A stretch of DNA of 64,000 bases, taken from positions 1 to 64,000 of the forward strand of contig NZ_AFHI01000011.1 in assembly GCF_000217935.1 (NCBI RefSeq). Direction: 5' to 3'. This DNA comes from Rheinheimera sp. A13L (lineage in GTDB: Bacteria; Pseudomonadota; Gammaproteobacteria; Enterobacterales; Alteromonadaceae). A program made the position numbers and the translations under genes. Below, piece after piece: positions 25,227 to 34,530 of this stretch. Position 1 is the stretch's first letter, and every line of letters starts with the position of its first letter. The notes under the pieces are model-generated. The model saw only the letters and a list, made by a program, of their open reading frames with translations. It ran no database searches and was not told where the DNA came from.

Positions 25227-25762
25227 ATTAAATCGTCCGGAATTTGATAGGCTGCATACGGATCATCTTCAGCCTGCACTTCGGCACTTTGACCTGTGTT
25301 ATGCAGCACTACGATAGTTTCAGCTAAACGTTGCTGGATTTTTTCCGCCACTTTCACCGGGATCACATAATACTGGTCTGCAAGTTTTGCTATTGCTGCC
25401 TGGCCTTTGGTCAGTTCTGCATGAATACGGTTGCTGACGTACAAACGTTTTACCAGGCTGCCATCGGTAAAGTTAAATGCGGTTTCACCTTTATGCGTAA
25501 TAGTATTGAGCTCAACCAGTTGTTTGACCTGAGCTGCCAGTGCTTTTTTATCCTGTTCGGCTTTACGCTGACGGTTTAATTCCTGATCGCGTTGCAATTG
25601 CTGCTGTCTGGCTTGTTCGGCGAGCACTGAAGCTTCATTGACCACTGTGCCATTTTTTCCAGCCTGCACCCGCTCTTTATGTTTTTCTTTTTTAATAGCT
25701 TTTAATTTTTTCTCATTGCCTAAACCGGCTTTGAGTAATTGTTCCTGCAGTGATTTACTCAT
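25220..25762 (-). CDS. yaiL: DUF2058 (YaiL-like) nucleoprotein/polynucleotide-associated protein
   Basis: A 180-residue DUF2058 protein. The N-terminal half is highly charged and probably a coiled coil (KKLKAIKKEKHKERVQ; QLQRDQELNRQRKAEQDKK), followed by a conserved globular C-terminal domain (FNFTDGSLVKRLYVS). Related YaiL proteins are annotated as nucleoprotein- or polynucleotide-associated, but the function is not demonstrated. It is coupled to arfB and divergent from the DEAD-box helicase gene. Confidence 0.85.
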   Translation of the reverse strand: MSKSLQEQLLKAGLGNEKKLKAIKKEKHKERVQAGKNGTVVNEASVLAEQARQQQLQRDQELNRQRKAEQDKKALAAQVKQLVELNTITHKGETAFNFTDGSLVKRLYVSNRIHAELTKGQAAIAKLADQYYVIPVKVAEKIQQRLAETIVVLHNTGQSAEVQAEDDPYAAYQIPDDLMW

Positions 25763-25900
25763 AAAAAAGTCCTGTCGATCTGATGAGGCTATTGTTTCAT
25801 GTTCCGGCCACGCTGCAAAGAGCAGAAGGCCAGACTAACTGCCTATGCCAAAAATGCGTTATGATAAGGCACTTTTATTGAATTTGTCCGGGACCTTATC

Positions 25901-27217
25901 TTGTTATTTCACGATCTTGCGTTAGACCCTCGTTTAGTCCGTTCTATCCAGCACCTTGGCTTTGCGCAACCAACGCCAATTCAGCAGGAAGCTGTGCCTG
26001 CCGCTATGACTGGCAAAGACTTAATGGTTTCTTCGCAAACCGGTTCAGGAAAAACTTTGGCGTATTTGCTGCCGATGATGCAGCGCTTATTACGCAGCAG
26101 ACCTTTATCCAAACAAGATGCCCGGGCTTTAATTCTGGTGCCAACCCGTGAACTGGCGCATCAGGTGTATGCCAAATTACGTTTGTTTGTCGCGAATACG
26201 CCGTTAACCAGCGCTTTGATTGTTGGTGGTGAAAACTTTAACGAGCAGGAAAAAATCCTGAAGCGTCAGCCAACTATAATAGTGGCCACACCAGGGCGTT
26301 TTATTGATCACCTGCAGCATAAAACCTTTTTTATTCAGGGTTTGGAAATGCTGATTTTAGATGAAGCAGACCGGATGCTGGATTTAGGCTTTATGCCACA
26401 GCTCAATGAAATCAATAAAGCCGCTGATCACCGCTTGCGCCAAACCCTGATGTTTTCTGCGACTTTAGATCACGCCGAAGTCAATGAACTGGCGATGTCG
26501 TTATTAAAATCGCCACACCGAGTTTCAGTGGGCGCGTCTTATCAACAGCATGAAGATATAGAACAGCGCTGTTATTTTGCCGATCATTTGTCCCACAAAG
26601 AGGCCTTATTGGCTTATTTGTTAAAGCAGGAACAAATAAGCCAGCTCATTATTTTTACCGCAACTCGTGAAGATACCGATCGTCTGGCCAAAATATGTGA
26701 CTCTTTAGGTTATCCGGCTGTAGGTTTAAGTGGCAAGTTAACCCAAGGCCAGCGTAATGCGGTAATGCAGGGCTTTTCTGCCAATAAACATCAGGTGCTG
26801 GTCACCACAGATGTCGCGTCACGTGGCCTGGATTTGTTGCAGGTCAGTCATGTGGTTAACTTTGATTTGCCTAAACATGCTGAAGAGTATGTACACCGTA
26901 TAGGTCGGACTGGCAGGGCTGGTGCCAAAGGTATAGCTATCTCCCTGGTCGGCCCAAAAGACTGGGTCGCTTTTTGTGCCATTGAAAGTTTCTTGCGCCG
27001 TCCTTTACCTATGCAAAGTGTGGAATCTTTACCTGCCAAATTTAAAGGTGTGGATATACATGCACCGGTAAAAGCAGTGAAAAAAACCAAGCCAGTGGTG
27101 AGAAAAAATAAACTAAAAGCAACGGATACCACATCGGCAATCAAGGTCGCGCCTAAACCTAATTTTTATCAGGCAGGCGATGATGGCATGACACCAGTGA
27201 AGAAAAAGATCAAATAA
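25901..27217 (+). CDS. DEAD-box ATP-dependent RNA helicase (SrmB-like)
   Basis: RNA helicase of 438 residues, with all core motifs: Q motif (GFAQPTPIQQ), I (SQTGSGKT), Ia (PTRELAHQ), II (LDEADRMLDLGF), III (SAT), V (TTDVASRGLD) and VI (HRIGRTGRAG). A short lysine-rich tail replaces a long extension. The DEADRMLDLGF context and overall length suggest the SrmB/RhlE group involved in large-subunit assembly, but the exact subfamily is uncertain. The start appears to be TTG at 25901; no better ATG exists before the Q motif. Confidence 0.88.
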   Translation: MLFHDLALDPRLVRSIQHLGFAQPTPIQQEAVPAAMTGKDLMVSSQTGSGKTLAYLLPMMQRLLRSRPLSKQDARALILVPTRELAHQVYAKLRLFVANTPLTSALIVGGENFNEQEKILKRQPTIIVATPGRFIDHLQHKTFFIQGLEMLILDEADRMLDLGFMPQLNEINKAADHRLRQTLMFSATLDHAEVNELAMSLLKSPHRVSVGASYQQHEDIEQRCYFADHLSHKEALLAYLLKQEQISQLIIFTATREDTDRLAKICDSLGYPAVGLSGKLTQGQRNAVMQGFSANKHQVLVTTDVASRGLDLLQVSHVVNFDLPKHAEEYVHRIGRTGRAGAKGIAISLVGPKDWVAFCAIESFLRRPLPMQSVESLPAKFKGVDIHAPVKAVKKTKPVVRKNKLKATDTTSAIKVAPKPNFYQAGDDGMTPVKKKIK

Positions 27218-27250
27218 TTTACAGTAGTATGTTTTTTATTCGAAAAATAG

Positions 27251-27506
27251 TGCTACACTCAAGTCGTTACTTTGTAGATTTGTTCGACAGTTTTTATTGC
27301 AAGCAATTGTTTTGGCTGAAGAATTATTTAGAGTAACTGGAACGGCCAAAACCAGAAAAACTATTTTTCTGTTGGATTAGTAATAGCTATTGACCACTTT
27401 GTCAGGTTCACTGATAATGGGGTCGTAATATGTACTAGCTCGAATACGGCCGGTAATATTTAAGTCGCCAAACAATTGGCAAATTTAGTTAAAGTAAGAG
27501 AATGTT
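27251..27506 (+). promoter_or_regulatory. Cold-shock gene promoter and long 5' untranslated leader
   Basis: TGCTACACT at 27251-27259 is an extended -10 element (TG-N-TACACT), putting the transcript start near 27266 and leaving a leader of about 240 bases before the cold-shock gene. Such leaders act as cold-responsive RNA structures in cspA-type mRNAs. The -35 region is weak, as is common with extended -10 promoters. Confidence 0.5.
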
Positions 27507-27719
27507 ATGTCACAATTAATTTCCGGTACCGTTAAGTGGTTCAACGAAGATAAAGGTTTTGGTTTCATCGAGCGTGAAGGCGGCAAAGACGTATTCGTAC
27601 ATTTCCGCGCTATCAATGGCACAGGCCGCAGAACTTTAGTTGAAGGTCAACGCGTAACTTTCGAAGTTACTGAAGGCCAAAAAGGTCCTCAGGCTGAGAA
27701 CGTAACTGTTACCGGTTAA
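27507..27719 (+). CDS. Cold-shock protein, CspA family
   Basis: Single-stranded RNA/DNA-binding chaperone of 70 residues made of one cold-shock domain. RNP1 (KGFGFIER) and RNP2 (VFVHFRAI) are intact. It probably melts mRNA secondary structure. A good Shine-Dalgarno (AAGTAAGAG) precedes the ATG, an intrinsic terminator follows, and a long leader suggests regulation at the RNA level. Whether it is cold-induced or constitutive (CspC/E-like) cannot be told. Confidence 0.95.
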   Translation: MSQLISGTVKWFNEDKGFGFIEREGGKDVFVHFRAINGTGRRTLVEGQRVTFEVTEGQKGPQAENVTVTG

Positions 27720-27735
27720 TAGTTTTCTGAAAAAG

Positions 27736-27760
27736 AGCCAACTTTAAGTTGGCTTTTTTT
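27736..27760 (+). terminator. Intrinsic terminator after the cold-shock gene
   Basis: AGCCAACTT pairs with AAGTTGGCT around a tiny loop and is followed by a run of seven T residues, 16 bases after the stop codon. Confidence 0.92.
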
Positions 27761-27835
27761 ATATCTGAAATTCAGAGGATTGAATTTTAACTAATTGTTT
27801 TTATTGAATAATTTTAATTTGTTGTTGAGTGGTAG

Positions 27836-28888
27836 TCAGAGCTCTAACGACAACTGAGCCTGAGCTTCCTGCGCTTTTAATCCAACATGAATCCCCACCA
27901 ACCGTACTTTTTTGCCATGACCCCTGTTCCAGGCTTGTTCCAGCAATTGCTTTAAACTGGCCATATCCAATTCCGGTTGTTGTTTCTCTACTGTGGTTTG
28001 CTGAAAATCAGCAAATTTGAGTTTAATGCCAATTTTCTGAATATGAGCACTAGCTTCACAGCGTTCAATACGGCGCCGAAGTTTTGGTAGCAACTCGGAT
28101 AAACTTTGCCGACCGGCGTCCAGATCCGGTAAGTCTTCCGTATAAGTATGCTCAACAGCGACAGATTTTCGTGGGTAATCGTTTTGTACATCACGGCTGT
28201 CGCGGCCAAAACTACGCTCTATCAAGGTTTCTGCAAAACTTCCGAAGTGTTTGACCAGCATATGCAAAGGTGCGTTTTGAATATCGACACATTTGTATAA
28301 GCCTAAAGTGGCCAGTCGTTCAGCGGTTTTTTTGCCTACTCCCGGGATTTTATGTAAAGGCAGGAATTTGACGAAATCGCTGATTTTGTCAGGCGGTAAC
28401 ACAAATAAACCATCAGGCTTGTTTTCGTCACTGGCAATTTTGGCGAGAAACTTATTCGGCGCTACACCAGCTGAAGCTGTTAAACCAGTTTCAGCAAAAA
28501 TGACCCGGCGAATTTCTTCCGCTATAAGGGTAGCGCTGCCTGAAAACAAAGCGCTGTCACTGACATCCAGATAAGCTTCATCTAAAGACAGTGGCTCTAC
28601 CTTGTCGGTATACCGATGAAAAATGGCCTGAATTTGCAAACTGGCTTCTTTGTATTTTTCCATATTGCCGGGCAACAGCAGCAGGTGAGGGCAGAGCTTT
28701 AAGGCTTGTCCTGTAGGCATAGCAGAACGCACACCATAAACTCGGGCAGGGTAATTGCAGGTGCTGATCACGCCTCGTTCGGTGCGACTACCGCCTATGG
28801 CCAGCGGAATAGTACGCCAGTCTGGTCTGTCCCGCATTTCTACCGCAGCGAAAAAACAGTCCATGTCGATATGAATGATTTTTTTCAT
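27836..28888 (-). CDS. dinB: DNA polymerase IV (Y-family translesion polymerase)
   Basis: Error-prone translesion polymerase of 350 residues, typical for DinB. Catalytic acidic residues are seen in HIDMDCFFAAVE near the N-terminus and in LSLDEAYLDVS near residue 103. The helix-hairpin-helix region LHKIPGVGKKTAERL and the little-finger domain follow. The C-terminus lacks the canonical beta-clamp peptide of E. coli (ends AQAQLSLEL, where QLSLEL is a plausible clamp-binding motif). Two perfect CTGT-N8-ACAG sites upstream indicate LexA control. Confidence 0.95.
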   Translation of the reverse strand: MKKIIHIDMDCFFAAVEMRDRPDWRTIPLAIGGSRTERGVISTCNYPARVYGVRSAMPTGQALKLCPHLLLLPGNMEKYKEASLQIQAIFHRYTDKVEPLSLDEAYLDVSDSALFSGSATLIAEEIRRVIFAETGLTASAGVAPNKFLAKIASDENKPDGLFVLPPDKISDFVKFLPLHKIPGVGKKTAERLATLGLYKCVDIQNAPLHMLVKHFGSFAETLIERSFGRDSRDVQNDYPRKSVAVEHTYTEDLPDLDAGRQSLSELLPKLRRRIERCEASAHIQKIGIKLKFADFQQTTVEKQQPELDMASLKQLLEQAWNRGHGKKVRLVGIHVGLKAQEAQAQLSLEL

Positions 28889-28898
28889 TTATAAAGCA

Positions 28899-28914
28899 CT
28901 GTTGGTTTATACAG
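28899..28914 (-). promoter_or_regulatory. LexA (SOS) box 1 upstream of dinB
   Basis: CTGT-N8-ACAG exactly matches the gammaproteobacterial LexA half-sites (spacer TGGTTTAT). It lies 11 bases before the dinB start codon, where bound LexA would block transcription or elongation. Confidence 0.8.
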
Positions 28915-28955
28915 TTGTATAATTGACCAGTTTTTGCATTTTGTAAAGCCGGACA

Positions 28956-28971
28956 CTGTTTATAATTACAG
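28956..28971 (-). promoter_or_regulatory. LexA (SOS) box 2 upstream of dinB
   Basis: A second exact CTGT-N8-ACAG site (spacer TTATAATT), 57 bases further from dinB. The AT-rich spacer is closer to the LexA consensus than box 1. Two boxes suggest tight cooperative repression. Confidence 0.75.
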
Positions 28972-29122
28972 TTAATCATCTGACTCAACCGACCACTGCT
29001 TAGATATTTAATTTTGGATGTTTAGATGGCTATTTAATAGCTGCATCTTTAGTAGATTCCATGTAGAATGCTGCGCAGTTTTTTGTAAATAGTCTGGCCC
29101 TTTTGGCCCACTGGGAGCAAGC

Positions 29123-30376
29123 ATGTTAAAGCGCGAAATGAACATTGCCGATTTTGATCCGGAATTATGGCAATCCATTACCAACGAAACCCAACGTCAG
29201 GAAGATCACATCGAGCTGATCGCTTCTGAAAACTATGCCAGCCCACGTGTATTGCAGGCTCAGGGTTCTCAGTTAACCAACAAATACGCTGAAGGTTATC
29301 CGCATAAACGTTATTACGGTGGTTGTGAGTACGTGGACGTGGCTGAAGATTTAGCTATCGCCCGTGCCAAAGAACTATTTGGTGCAGATTACGCAAACGT
29401 GCAGCCGCACTCTGGCTCTCAGGCCAACTCAGCGGTGTTTTTAGCTTTATTAAATGCAGGCGATACTATTTTAGGTATGAGTCTGGCTCACGGTGGTCAC
29501 TTAACGCACGGTGCATCTGTTAGTTCTTCAGGTAAGTTGTACAAAGCTGTGCAATATGGCCTGCATCCAGAAACAGGTGTGATTGACTACGCCCAGGCTG
29601 AAGCTTTAGCACTGGAACACAAGCCAAAATTGATCATTGCGGGCTTCTCAGCCTATTCAGGCATTATCGACTGGCAGAAATTCCGTGAAATCGCCGACAA
29701 AGTGGGCGCTTACCTGATGGTAGATATGGCACACGTCGCTGGTTTAGTTGCAGCTGGTTTGTATCCAAACCCAGTGGCTGTGGCCGATGTTGTAACCACT
29801 ACCACGCACAAAACTTTAGCTGGCCCTCGTGGCGGTTTAATTCTGGCCCGTAAAAACGAAGAGATCGAAAAGAAACTGAACTCTGCTGTTTTCCCTGGTG
29901 GTCAGGGTGGTCCTTTGATGCATGTCATCGCAGCAAAAGCTGTTGCATTTAAAGAAGCGCTGCAACCAGAATTTAAAGTCTATCAGCAACAAGTGTTGAA
30001 AAACGCTGTGGCTATGTGTGATGAAATGATCAAACGTGGCTACAAAATTGTATCTGGTGGCACACAAAACCATTTATTCCTGATGGATTTAATCGACAAA
30101 AACATCACGGGTAAAGAAGCAGATGCATGGTTAGGTCTGGCTCATATCACTGTGAATAAAAACTCAGTGCCAAATGATCCACGCTCTCCATTTGTGACCA
30201 GTGGTTTACGTATAGGTACTCCTGCTATTACCCGTCGTGGTTTTAAAGAAGCAGAAGCCCGTTTAGTCGCGAGCCTGATTTGTGACGTGCTGGACAGCCG
30301 CGGTGATGCTGGTGTGATCGACAAAGTTCGTGCACAGGTGTCTGAAGTCTGTGGCCGTCTGCCGGTTTATGCCTGA
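29123..30376 (+). CDS. glyA: Serine hydroxymethyltransferase
   Basis: PLP enzyme interconverting serine and glycine while charging tetrahydrofolate with a one-carbon unit (417 residues, the same as E. coli GlyA). The PLP lysine is in [13 protein letters not shown] near residue 230; HSGSQAN and VDMAHVAGL are further cofactor-site motifs. A GGGAGCAAG ribosome site precedes the ATG at 29123. A terminator-like hairpin separates it from nrdR. It probably has its own promoter in the 234-base gap after dinB. Confidence 0.97.
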   Translation: MLKREMNIADFDPELWQSITNETQRQEDHIELIASENYASPRVLQAQGSQLTNKYAEGYPHKRYYGGCEYVDVAEDLAIARAKELFGADYANVQPHSGSQANSAVFLALLNAGDTILGMSLAHGGHLTHGASVSSSGKLYKAVQYGLHPETGVIDYAQAEALALEHKPKLIIAGFSAYSGIIDWQKFREIADKVGAYLMVDMAHVAGLVAAGLYPNPVAVADVVTTTTHKTLAGPRGGLILARKNEEIEKKLNSAVFPGGQGGPLMHVIAAKAVAFKEALQPEFKVYQQQVLKNAVAMCDEMIKRGYKIVSGGTQNHLFLMDLIDKNITGKEADAWLGLAHITVNKNSVPNDPRSPFVTSGLRIGTPAITRRGFKEAEARLVASLICDVLDSRGDAGVIDKVRAQVSEVCGRLPVYA

Positions 30377-30412
30377 TTGCCAGCTATGACTGAACAAAGA
30401 TAGAGTGTTATG

Positions 30413-30439
30413 ATGGCCGCCTGATGCGGCCATTTTTTT
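30413..30439 (+). terminator. Intrinsic terminator between glyA and nrdR
   Basis: ATGGCCGC and GCGGCCAT pair perfectly around CTGAT and are followed by six T residues. It ends 12 bases before the nrdR start, so nrdR transcription must begin within this gap or arise by read-through. Confidence 0.85.
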
Positions 30440-30451
30440 CGGAGAAATTCC

Positions 30452-30904
30452 GTGTTTTGTCCTTTTTGTCGTGCCGACGATACCAAAGTTATAGACTCCC
30501 GCTTAGTGGCTGAGGGGTCTCAAGTAAAAAGAAGACGTGAATGTGGTGCTTGCCACGAACGTTTCACTACTTTTGAAGCTGCCGAACTGGTGATGCCCCG
30601 TATTGTGAAACGGGACGGTTCCCGCGAGCCTTTTAACGAGGCCAAGTTACGCAGTGGCGTAATGCGTTCACTGGAAAAACGTCCTGTACCCACAGAACAA
30701 ATTGAATCTTTGATCAGCAAAGTAGAAAGCTTATTACGTGCCACAGGCGAGCGTGAAGTACCAAGCCAATTACTGGGCACTCTGATTATGGATGAACTGG
30801 TGAAACTGGATAAAGTGGCTTACGTGCGTTTTGCATCAGTCTACCGCTCCTTTAAAGATATCCGCGAGTTTGGCGAAGAAATTGCCCGGCTTGGAGATAA
30901 TTAA
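30452..30904 (+). CDS. nrdR: Transcriptional repressor NrdR
   Basis: ATP/dATP-sensing repressor of ribonucleotide reductase genes (150 residues). The zinc ribbon uses Cys3, Cys6, Cys31 and Cys34 (CPFC...CGAC), followed by an ATP-cone domain ([21 protein letters not shown]). The start is GTG at 30452 after GGAGAAATTCC. It is the first gene of nrdR-ribD-ribE-ribBX-ribH-nusB-thiL-pgpA, an arrangement widespread in gammaproteobacteria; its stop is directly followed by the ribD GTG. Confidence 0.97.
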   Translation: MFCPFCRADDTKVIDSRLVAEGSQVKRRRECGACHERFTTFEAAELVMPRIVKRDGSREPFNEAKLRSGVMRSLEKRPVPTEQIESLISKVESLLRATGEREVPSQLLGTLIMDELVKLDKVAYVRFASVYRSFKDIREFGEEIARLGDN

Positions 30905-32029
30905 GTGAGTTTTACTGAACTCGATCAGCACTATATGGCGCGCGCTATAGAGCTCGCCTCTAAAGGCCGTTTTACCACAGCACCTAATCCTAATGTTGGC
31001 TCCGTGATAGTCCGGGATGGCGAGATAGTAGGGGAAGGTTATCATCGTCAGGCCGGCGGACCTCATGCAGAGGTGTTTGCCTTGCGTCAGTCAGAGCATC
31101 TTGCTTCAGGTGCTACTTGCTATGTCACTTTAGAACCCTGCAGCCATTACGGCCGCACTGGTCCTTGTGCTTTGGCTCTGGTAAACGCTGGTGTGAAAAA
31201 AGTGATAGTGGCTATGCTTGACCCCAATCCTTTAGTCGCTGGCAAGGGCATTCAAATTCTAAAAGACGCAGGCATAGAAGTGCAGGTGGGTCTTTTAGAA
31301 GAGAAAGCCCGTGCTTTAAATCCAGGTTTTTTAAGCCGAATGGAGCGGCAAAAGCCTTATATCCGGCTTAAACTTGCCACCAGTCTCGATGGTCGTATTG
31401 CGCTATCGAACGGCAAAAGTCAGTGGATAAGCTCAGCAGAGTCCCGTTCTGACGTGCAGATGATGCGTGCCCAGTCTCATGCTGTTTTATCGACTGCTAC
31501 CACTGTGCTTGCTGACAATGCTCGTTTAACAGTGCGCTCTGAAGGTCTTGCTATACCCTCTTTGGACGATGGCTCCGTGCGTCAGCCAGTTCGGATTATT
31601 TTAGACCGCAGCCTTAAATTAACAGGTCAGGAGCTTTTGTTTTCACAAAATGGCCCCATAGTGCTGGTGCATGACAAGCAATTCAAACCTGCATTTGAGC
31701 ATCCGCATGTGCGTTTTATTGCGCTTGATGCGGATGAGTCAGGACTGAGTTTAAATAAATTAATGCCTGTATTAGCCGCAGAAAATATCAATGACCTGTG
31801 GGTCGAAGCCGGTGCTGTGCTTGCAGGTTCTTTGTGGCAGGCAGGGTTGGTGGATGAATTGATTATCTATCAGGCGCCTGTGCTTTTAGGTGATAAAGCC
31901 AAAGCCATGTTGCAGTTACCAAACTACAGTGAGCTGTCAGAGGCACAATATTTTGTATGGACTTCAGTCGAGACACTGGGGCCTGATTTAAAATTAACAG
32001 CAAGGTTAGAACCATGTTTACCGGAATAA
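30905..32029 (+). CDS. ribD: Bifunctional riboflavin deaminase/reductase RibD
   Basis: Carries out the second and third steps of riboflavin synthesis (374 residues). The N-terminal cytidine-deaminase-like domain has the zinc motif HAE (in GPHAEVFAL) and PCSHYGRTGPC; the C-terminal half is a dihydrofolate-reductase-like reductase (RLKLATSLDGRIAL). It starts with GTG at 30905 immediately after the nrdR stop and overlaps ribE by 16 bases. Confidence 0.96.
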   Translation: MSFTELDQHYMARAIELASKGRFTTAPNPNVGSVIVRDGEIVGEGYHRQAGGPHAEVFALRQSEHLASGATCYVTLEPCSHYGRTGPCALALVNAGVKKVIVAMLDPNPLVAGKGIQILKDAGIEVQVGLLEEKARALNPGFLSRMERQKPYIRLKLATSLDGRIALSNGKSQWISSAESRSDVQMMRAQSHAVLSTATTVLADNARLTVRSEGLAIPSLDDGSVRQPVRIILDRSLKLTGQELLFSQNGPIVLVHDKQFKPAFEHPHVRFIALDADESGLSLNKLMPVLAAENINDLWVEAGAVLAGSLWQAGLVDELIIYQAPVLLGDKAKAMLQLPNYSELSEAQYFVWTSVETLGPDLKLTARLEPCLPE

Positions 32030-32664
32030 TCGAAGCGACTGGTCGGGTGAGCGCTATTAAAGCGTCAGGCGTGGATTTAAAGCTGACTATTGAATCCGAC
32101 AGTCTGGATTTTTCTGATGTCAAACTCGGCGACAGTATTGCCAGTAATGGCGTCTGTCTGACTGTCACGGCACTCAATGGTCAAAGTTTTGATGCCGATG
32201 TGTCTGGTGAAACCGTCAAACGCACTTTGTTTGGTCAGTACAAAGCTGGTCAGTTACTGAATCTGGAAAAAGCCTTGCTGGCAACAGGTCGCTTAGGCGG
32301 ACATTTGGTTAGCGGTCATGTCGATGGCATCAGCAGCGTTGAAAAAATTGAGAAATTTGGTGAAGCCTGGCAAGTCTGGATCAAAATGCCAAAAGACTTA
32401 GCACATTACATCGCTGAAAAAGGTTCTATTACGGTGGATGGCATCAGCCTGACTGTCAATGAATTAAGTTCTACCGCTTTTCGTTTAACCATAGTGCCTC
32501 ATACGGCACGGGAAACCACCTTGATGAGCTTCAAAGCGGGCAGTCAGGTGCATCTGGAAGTGGATTTAATAGCGCGTTATTTAGAACGTTTGCTGCAAGG
32601 CCGCGAAGGGGCGGGCAGTAAAGGCGTGACTATGGATTTATTGCAACAACGTGGTTTTTTATAA
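32014..32664 (+). CDS. ribE: Riboflavin synthase subunit alpha
   Basis: Catalyses dismutation of two 6,7-dimethyl-8-ribityllumazine molecules into riboflavin (216 residues). Two tandem lumazine-binding repeats are visible, the first beginning MFTGIIEATGRV and the second GHLVSGHVDGIS...ITVDGISLTVNE. It is called ribE (ribC in E. coli nomenclature). It overlaps the ribD end by 16 bases and is followed by ribBX after 30 bases. Confidence 0.96.
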   Translation: MFTGIIEATGRVSAIKASGVDLKLTIESDSLDFSDVKLGDSIASNGVCLTVTALNGQSFDADVSGETVKRTLFGQYKAGQLLNLEKALLATGRLGGHLVSGHVDGISSVEKIEKFGEAWQVWIKMPKDLAHYIAEKGSITVDGISLTVNELSSTAFRLTIVPHTARETTLMSFKAGSQVHLEVDLIARYLERLLQGREGAGSKGVTMDLLQQRGFL

Positions 32665-32694
32665 CGCAGTAAGGCCCGGGGCCTGAGGTAAAGT

Positions 32695-33804
32695 ATGCAA
32701 CTGAATACACCAGCAGAAATTATTGAAGATATTCGTCAGGGCAAAATGGTTATTCTGATGGATGACGAAGACCGCGAAAACGAAGGCGATTTAGTGATGG
32801 CGGCTGAATACGTCACGCCTGATGCTGTCAACTTTATGGCCACTCATGGCCGTGGTTTAATTTGTTTAACGCTGACGAAAAAACGCTGTGAACAATTAAA
32901 ATTGCCTCTGATGGTGGATAAAAACTTATCGCCATTTTCTACTGCTTTTACCTTATCCATTGAAGCTGCTGAAGGTGTCACTACAGGTATTTCAGCGGCC
33001 GATCGCGCTCGCACTGTCAAAGCCGCCGTAGCCCGTGATGCTAAGCCGACAGATATTGTGTATCCGGGGCATATTTTTCCTTTGATGGCACAAGACGGCG
33101 GTGTCTTGGTGCGCGCTGGTCACACCGAAGCGGGTTGTGACTTAGCGCGGATGGCGGGTTTAGAGCCAGCTGCAGTGATTGTTGAAATTTTAAATGAAGA
33201 CGGTACCATGGCGCGTCGTCCGGATTTAGAAATTTTTGGTAAAAAACACGGCATTAAAATTGGCACCATTGCCGATTTAATCGAATACCGTAACCTGCAT
33301 GAAACCACGATAGAGCAAGTGGCGAGTTGTCAGTTACCTACTGAATTTGGCGAATTTAATCTGGTCACTTTCCGTGACACTATCGACAATCAAATTCATT
33401 TTGCCTTGGTCAAAGGCGAGATCGAAGCAGAGCAGCCGACTTTAGTGCGGGTGCATCTGCACAATACCTTCAGCGATTTATTGTTATCCGACCGTGGCGC
33501 TAATCGCAGCTTCTCTTTGCACTGTGCAATGAAGCGTATTGCCGACGAAGGTGGCGTGCTGGTGCTTTTAGGCAAAAACGAAAGCAGCGAAGAGCTGGTT
33601 CAGATGGTGCAAAACTTTGAAGCCGAAGATAAAGGTGAAAAAGCCAAAACTGAACTTTGGAAAGGCACTTCACGTAATGTTGGGGTGGGTTCACAAATTC
33701 TGGCCAGTTTAGGCGTGAAAAAAATGCGCCTGTTAAGCGCGCCGAAAAAATACCACGCACTTTCAGGTTTTGGCCTGGAAGTAGTAGATTACGTTTCTGA
33801 GTAA
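32695..33804 (+). CDS. ribBX: 3,4-dihydroxy-2-butanone-4-phosphate synthase with degenerate RibA-like domain (RibBX)
   Basis: The N-terminal half (about 1-200) is a full DHBP synthase: [22 protein letters not shown] and [14 protein letters not shown] motifs. The C-terminal half resembles GTP cyclohydrolase II but lacks its zinc-binding cysteine cluster; the place of the CxxG...CxC motif is taken by [11 protein letters not shown]. This matches the RibBX variant described for many Proteobacteria, in which the RibX part has no cyclohydrolase activity. It is often annotated ribBA. A separate ribA would therefore be required elsewhere in the genome. 369 residues, in operon. Confidence 0.88.
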   Translation: MQLNTPAEIIEDIRQGKMVILMDDEDRENEGDLVMAAEYVTPDAVNFMATHGRGLICLTLTKKRCEQLKLPLMVDKNLSPFSTAFTLSIEAAEGVTTGISAADRARTVKAAVARDAKPTDIVYPGHIFPLMAQDGGVLVRAGHTEAGCDLARMAGLEPAAVIVEILNEDGTMARRPDLEIFGKKHGIKIGTIADLIEYRNLHETTIEQVASCQLPTEFGEFNLVTFRDTIDNQIHFALVKGEIEAEQPTLVRVHLHNTFSDLLLSDRGANRSFSLHCAMKRIADEGGVLVLLGKNESSEELVQMVQNFEAEDKGEKAKTELWKGTSRNVGVGSQILASLGVKKMRLLSAPKKYHALSGFGLEVVDYVSE

Positions 33805-33820
33805 ACATATAAATGCCATG

Positions 33821-33946
33821 TATAGCCAAAGTAATTGATGTTGCAGCTAGGCGACAAGTGCACGAGATCCCGGGAGCATAGTTACCTATGTGACTGGGGC
33901 GAGCAGCGCGGTCAACAACGCTGCAGCTTCAAGTACGAAGGCGATA
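33821..33946 (-). repeat. ERIC-like palindromic element, copy 1
   Basis: A roughly 126-bp imperfect palindrome between ribBX and ribH. Read on the minus strand it matches the copies at 39496 and 48704 over its whole length. Its core GTGACTGGGG/TCCCGGGA-type halves and the central CATAG...CTATG resemble the enterobacterial ERIC core (GTGACTGGGGTGAGC and GCTCCTGGGG). The ends TATAGCC/GGCGATA are near-inverted. It lies inside the riboflavin operon and would be transcribed as a long hairpin. Confidence 0.8.
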
Positions 33947-34056
33947 AAGATTTACTAGCCGTGAAATGGCTATCTTGTGTTATCATGGCGCCCGTTTTTT
34001 TGAATTCTGGTTTTTAAAACCATTTTTTTGCAGCTCAATTGCAATAAGGACCTCCA

Positions 34057-34521
34057 ATGCAGGTGATTGAAGCCGGTTTAACCGCTAAAGGTAAAAAGTT
34101 TGCCATCGTTGTGGCCAGATTCAACAGCTTTATTGTCGAAAGTTTATTAGACGGTGCTGTAGATACCTTAAAGCGTGTAGGTGACATCGCTGATCAGGAT
34201 ATCACTGTGGTTCGCATTCCAGGCGCTTTTGAAATGCCATTAGCGGTACAAAAAGTAGCGGCCAGTGGTAAATACGACGCGATCATCGCCTTAGGTGCTG
34301 TGATCCGTGGTGGTACACCTCATTTTGAATATGTAGCTGGCGAATGCACCAAGGGTCTGGCTCAGGTGATGATGCAGCACAGTATTCCTGTTGCTTTTGG
34401 CGTATTGACTGTTGACAGTATCGAGCAGGCTGTTGAGCGTGCTGGTACCAAAATGGGCAATAAAGGCGCAGAAGCAGCGATGTCCTCGCTGGAAATGGTT
34501 AACGTTCTCTCTCAGTTGTAG
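34057..34521 (+). CDS. ribH: 6,7-dimethyl-8-ribityllumazine synthase
   Basis: Condenses the RibBX product with the pyrimidine intermediate to form lumazine (154 residues). Family motifs are [18 protein letters not shown]-like ([11 protein letters not shown]), [15 protein letters not shown] and [12 protein letters not shown]. An AAGGACC ribosome site precedes the ATG. The 252-base gap after ribBX holds the ERIC-like element and probably a separate promoter, so expression can be uncoupled from ribBX. Confidence 0.97.
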   Translation: MQVIEAGLTAKGKKFAIVVARFNSFIVESLLDGAVDTLKRVGDIADQDITVVRIPGAFEMPLAVQKVAASGKYDAIIALGAVIRGGTPHFEYVAGECTKGLAQVMMQHSIPVAFGVLTVDSIEQAVERAGTKMGNKGAEAAMSSLEMVNVLSQL

Positions 34522-34530
34522 GATTTGTTG

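Noticed and set aside
28788-28988. Minus-strand frame upstream of dinB
   Set aside because: It runs through both LexA boxes and overlaps the dinB start in another frame; no sign of coding.
32665-34056. FMN riboswitch near ribBX or ribH
   Set aside because: No AGGGCAGGGTGAAATTCCC-like conserved segments; the gap before ribH is filled by the ERIC-like element and promoter-like sequence.
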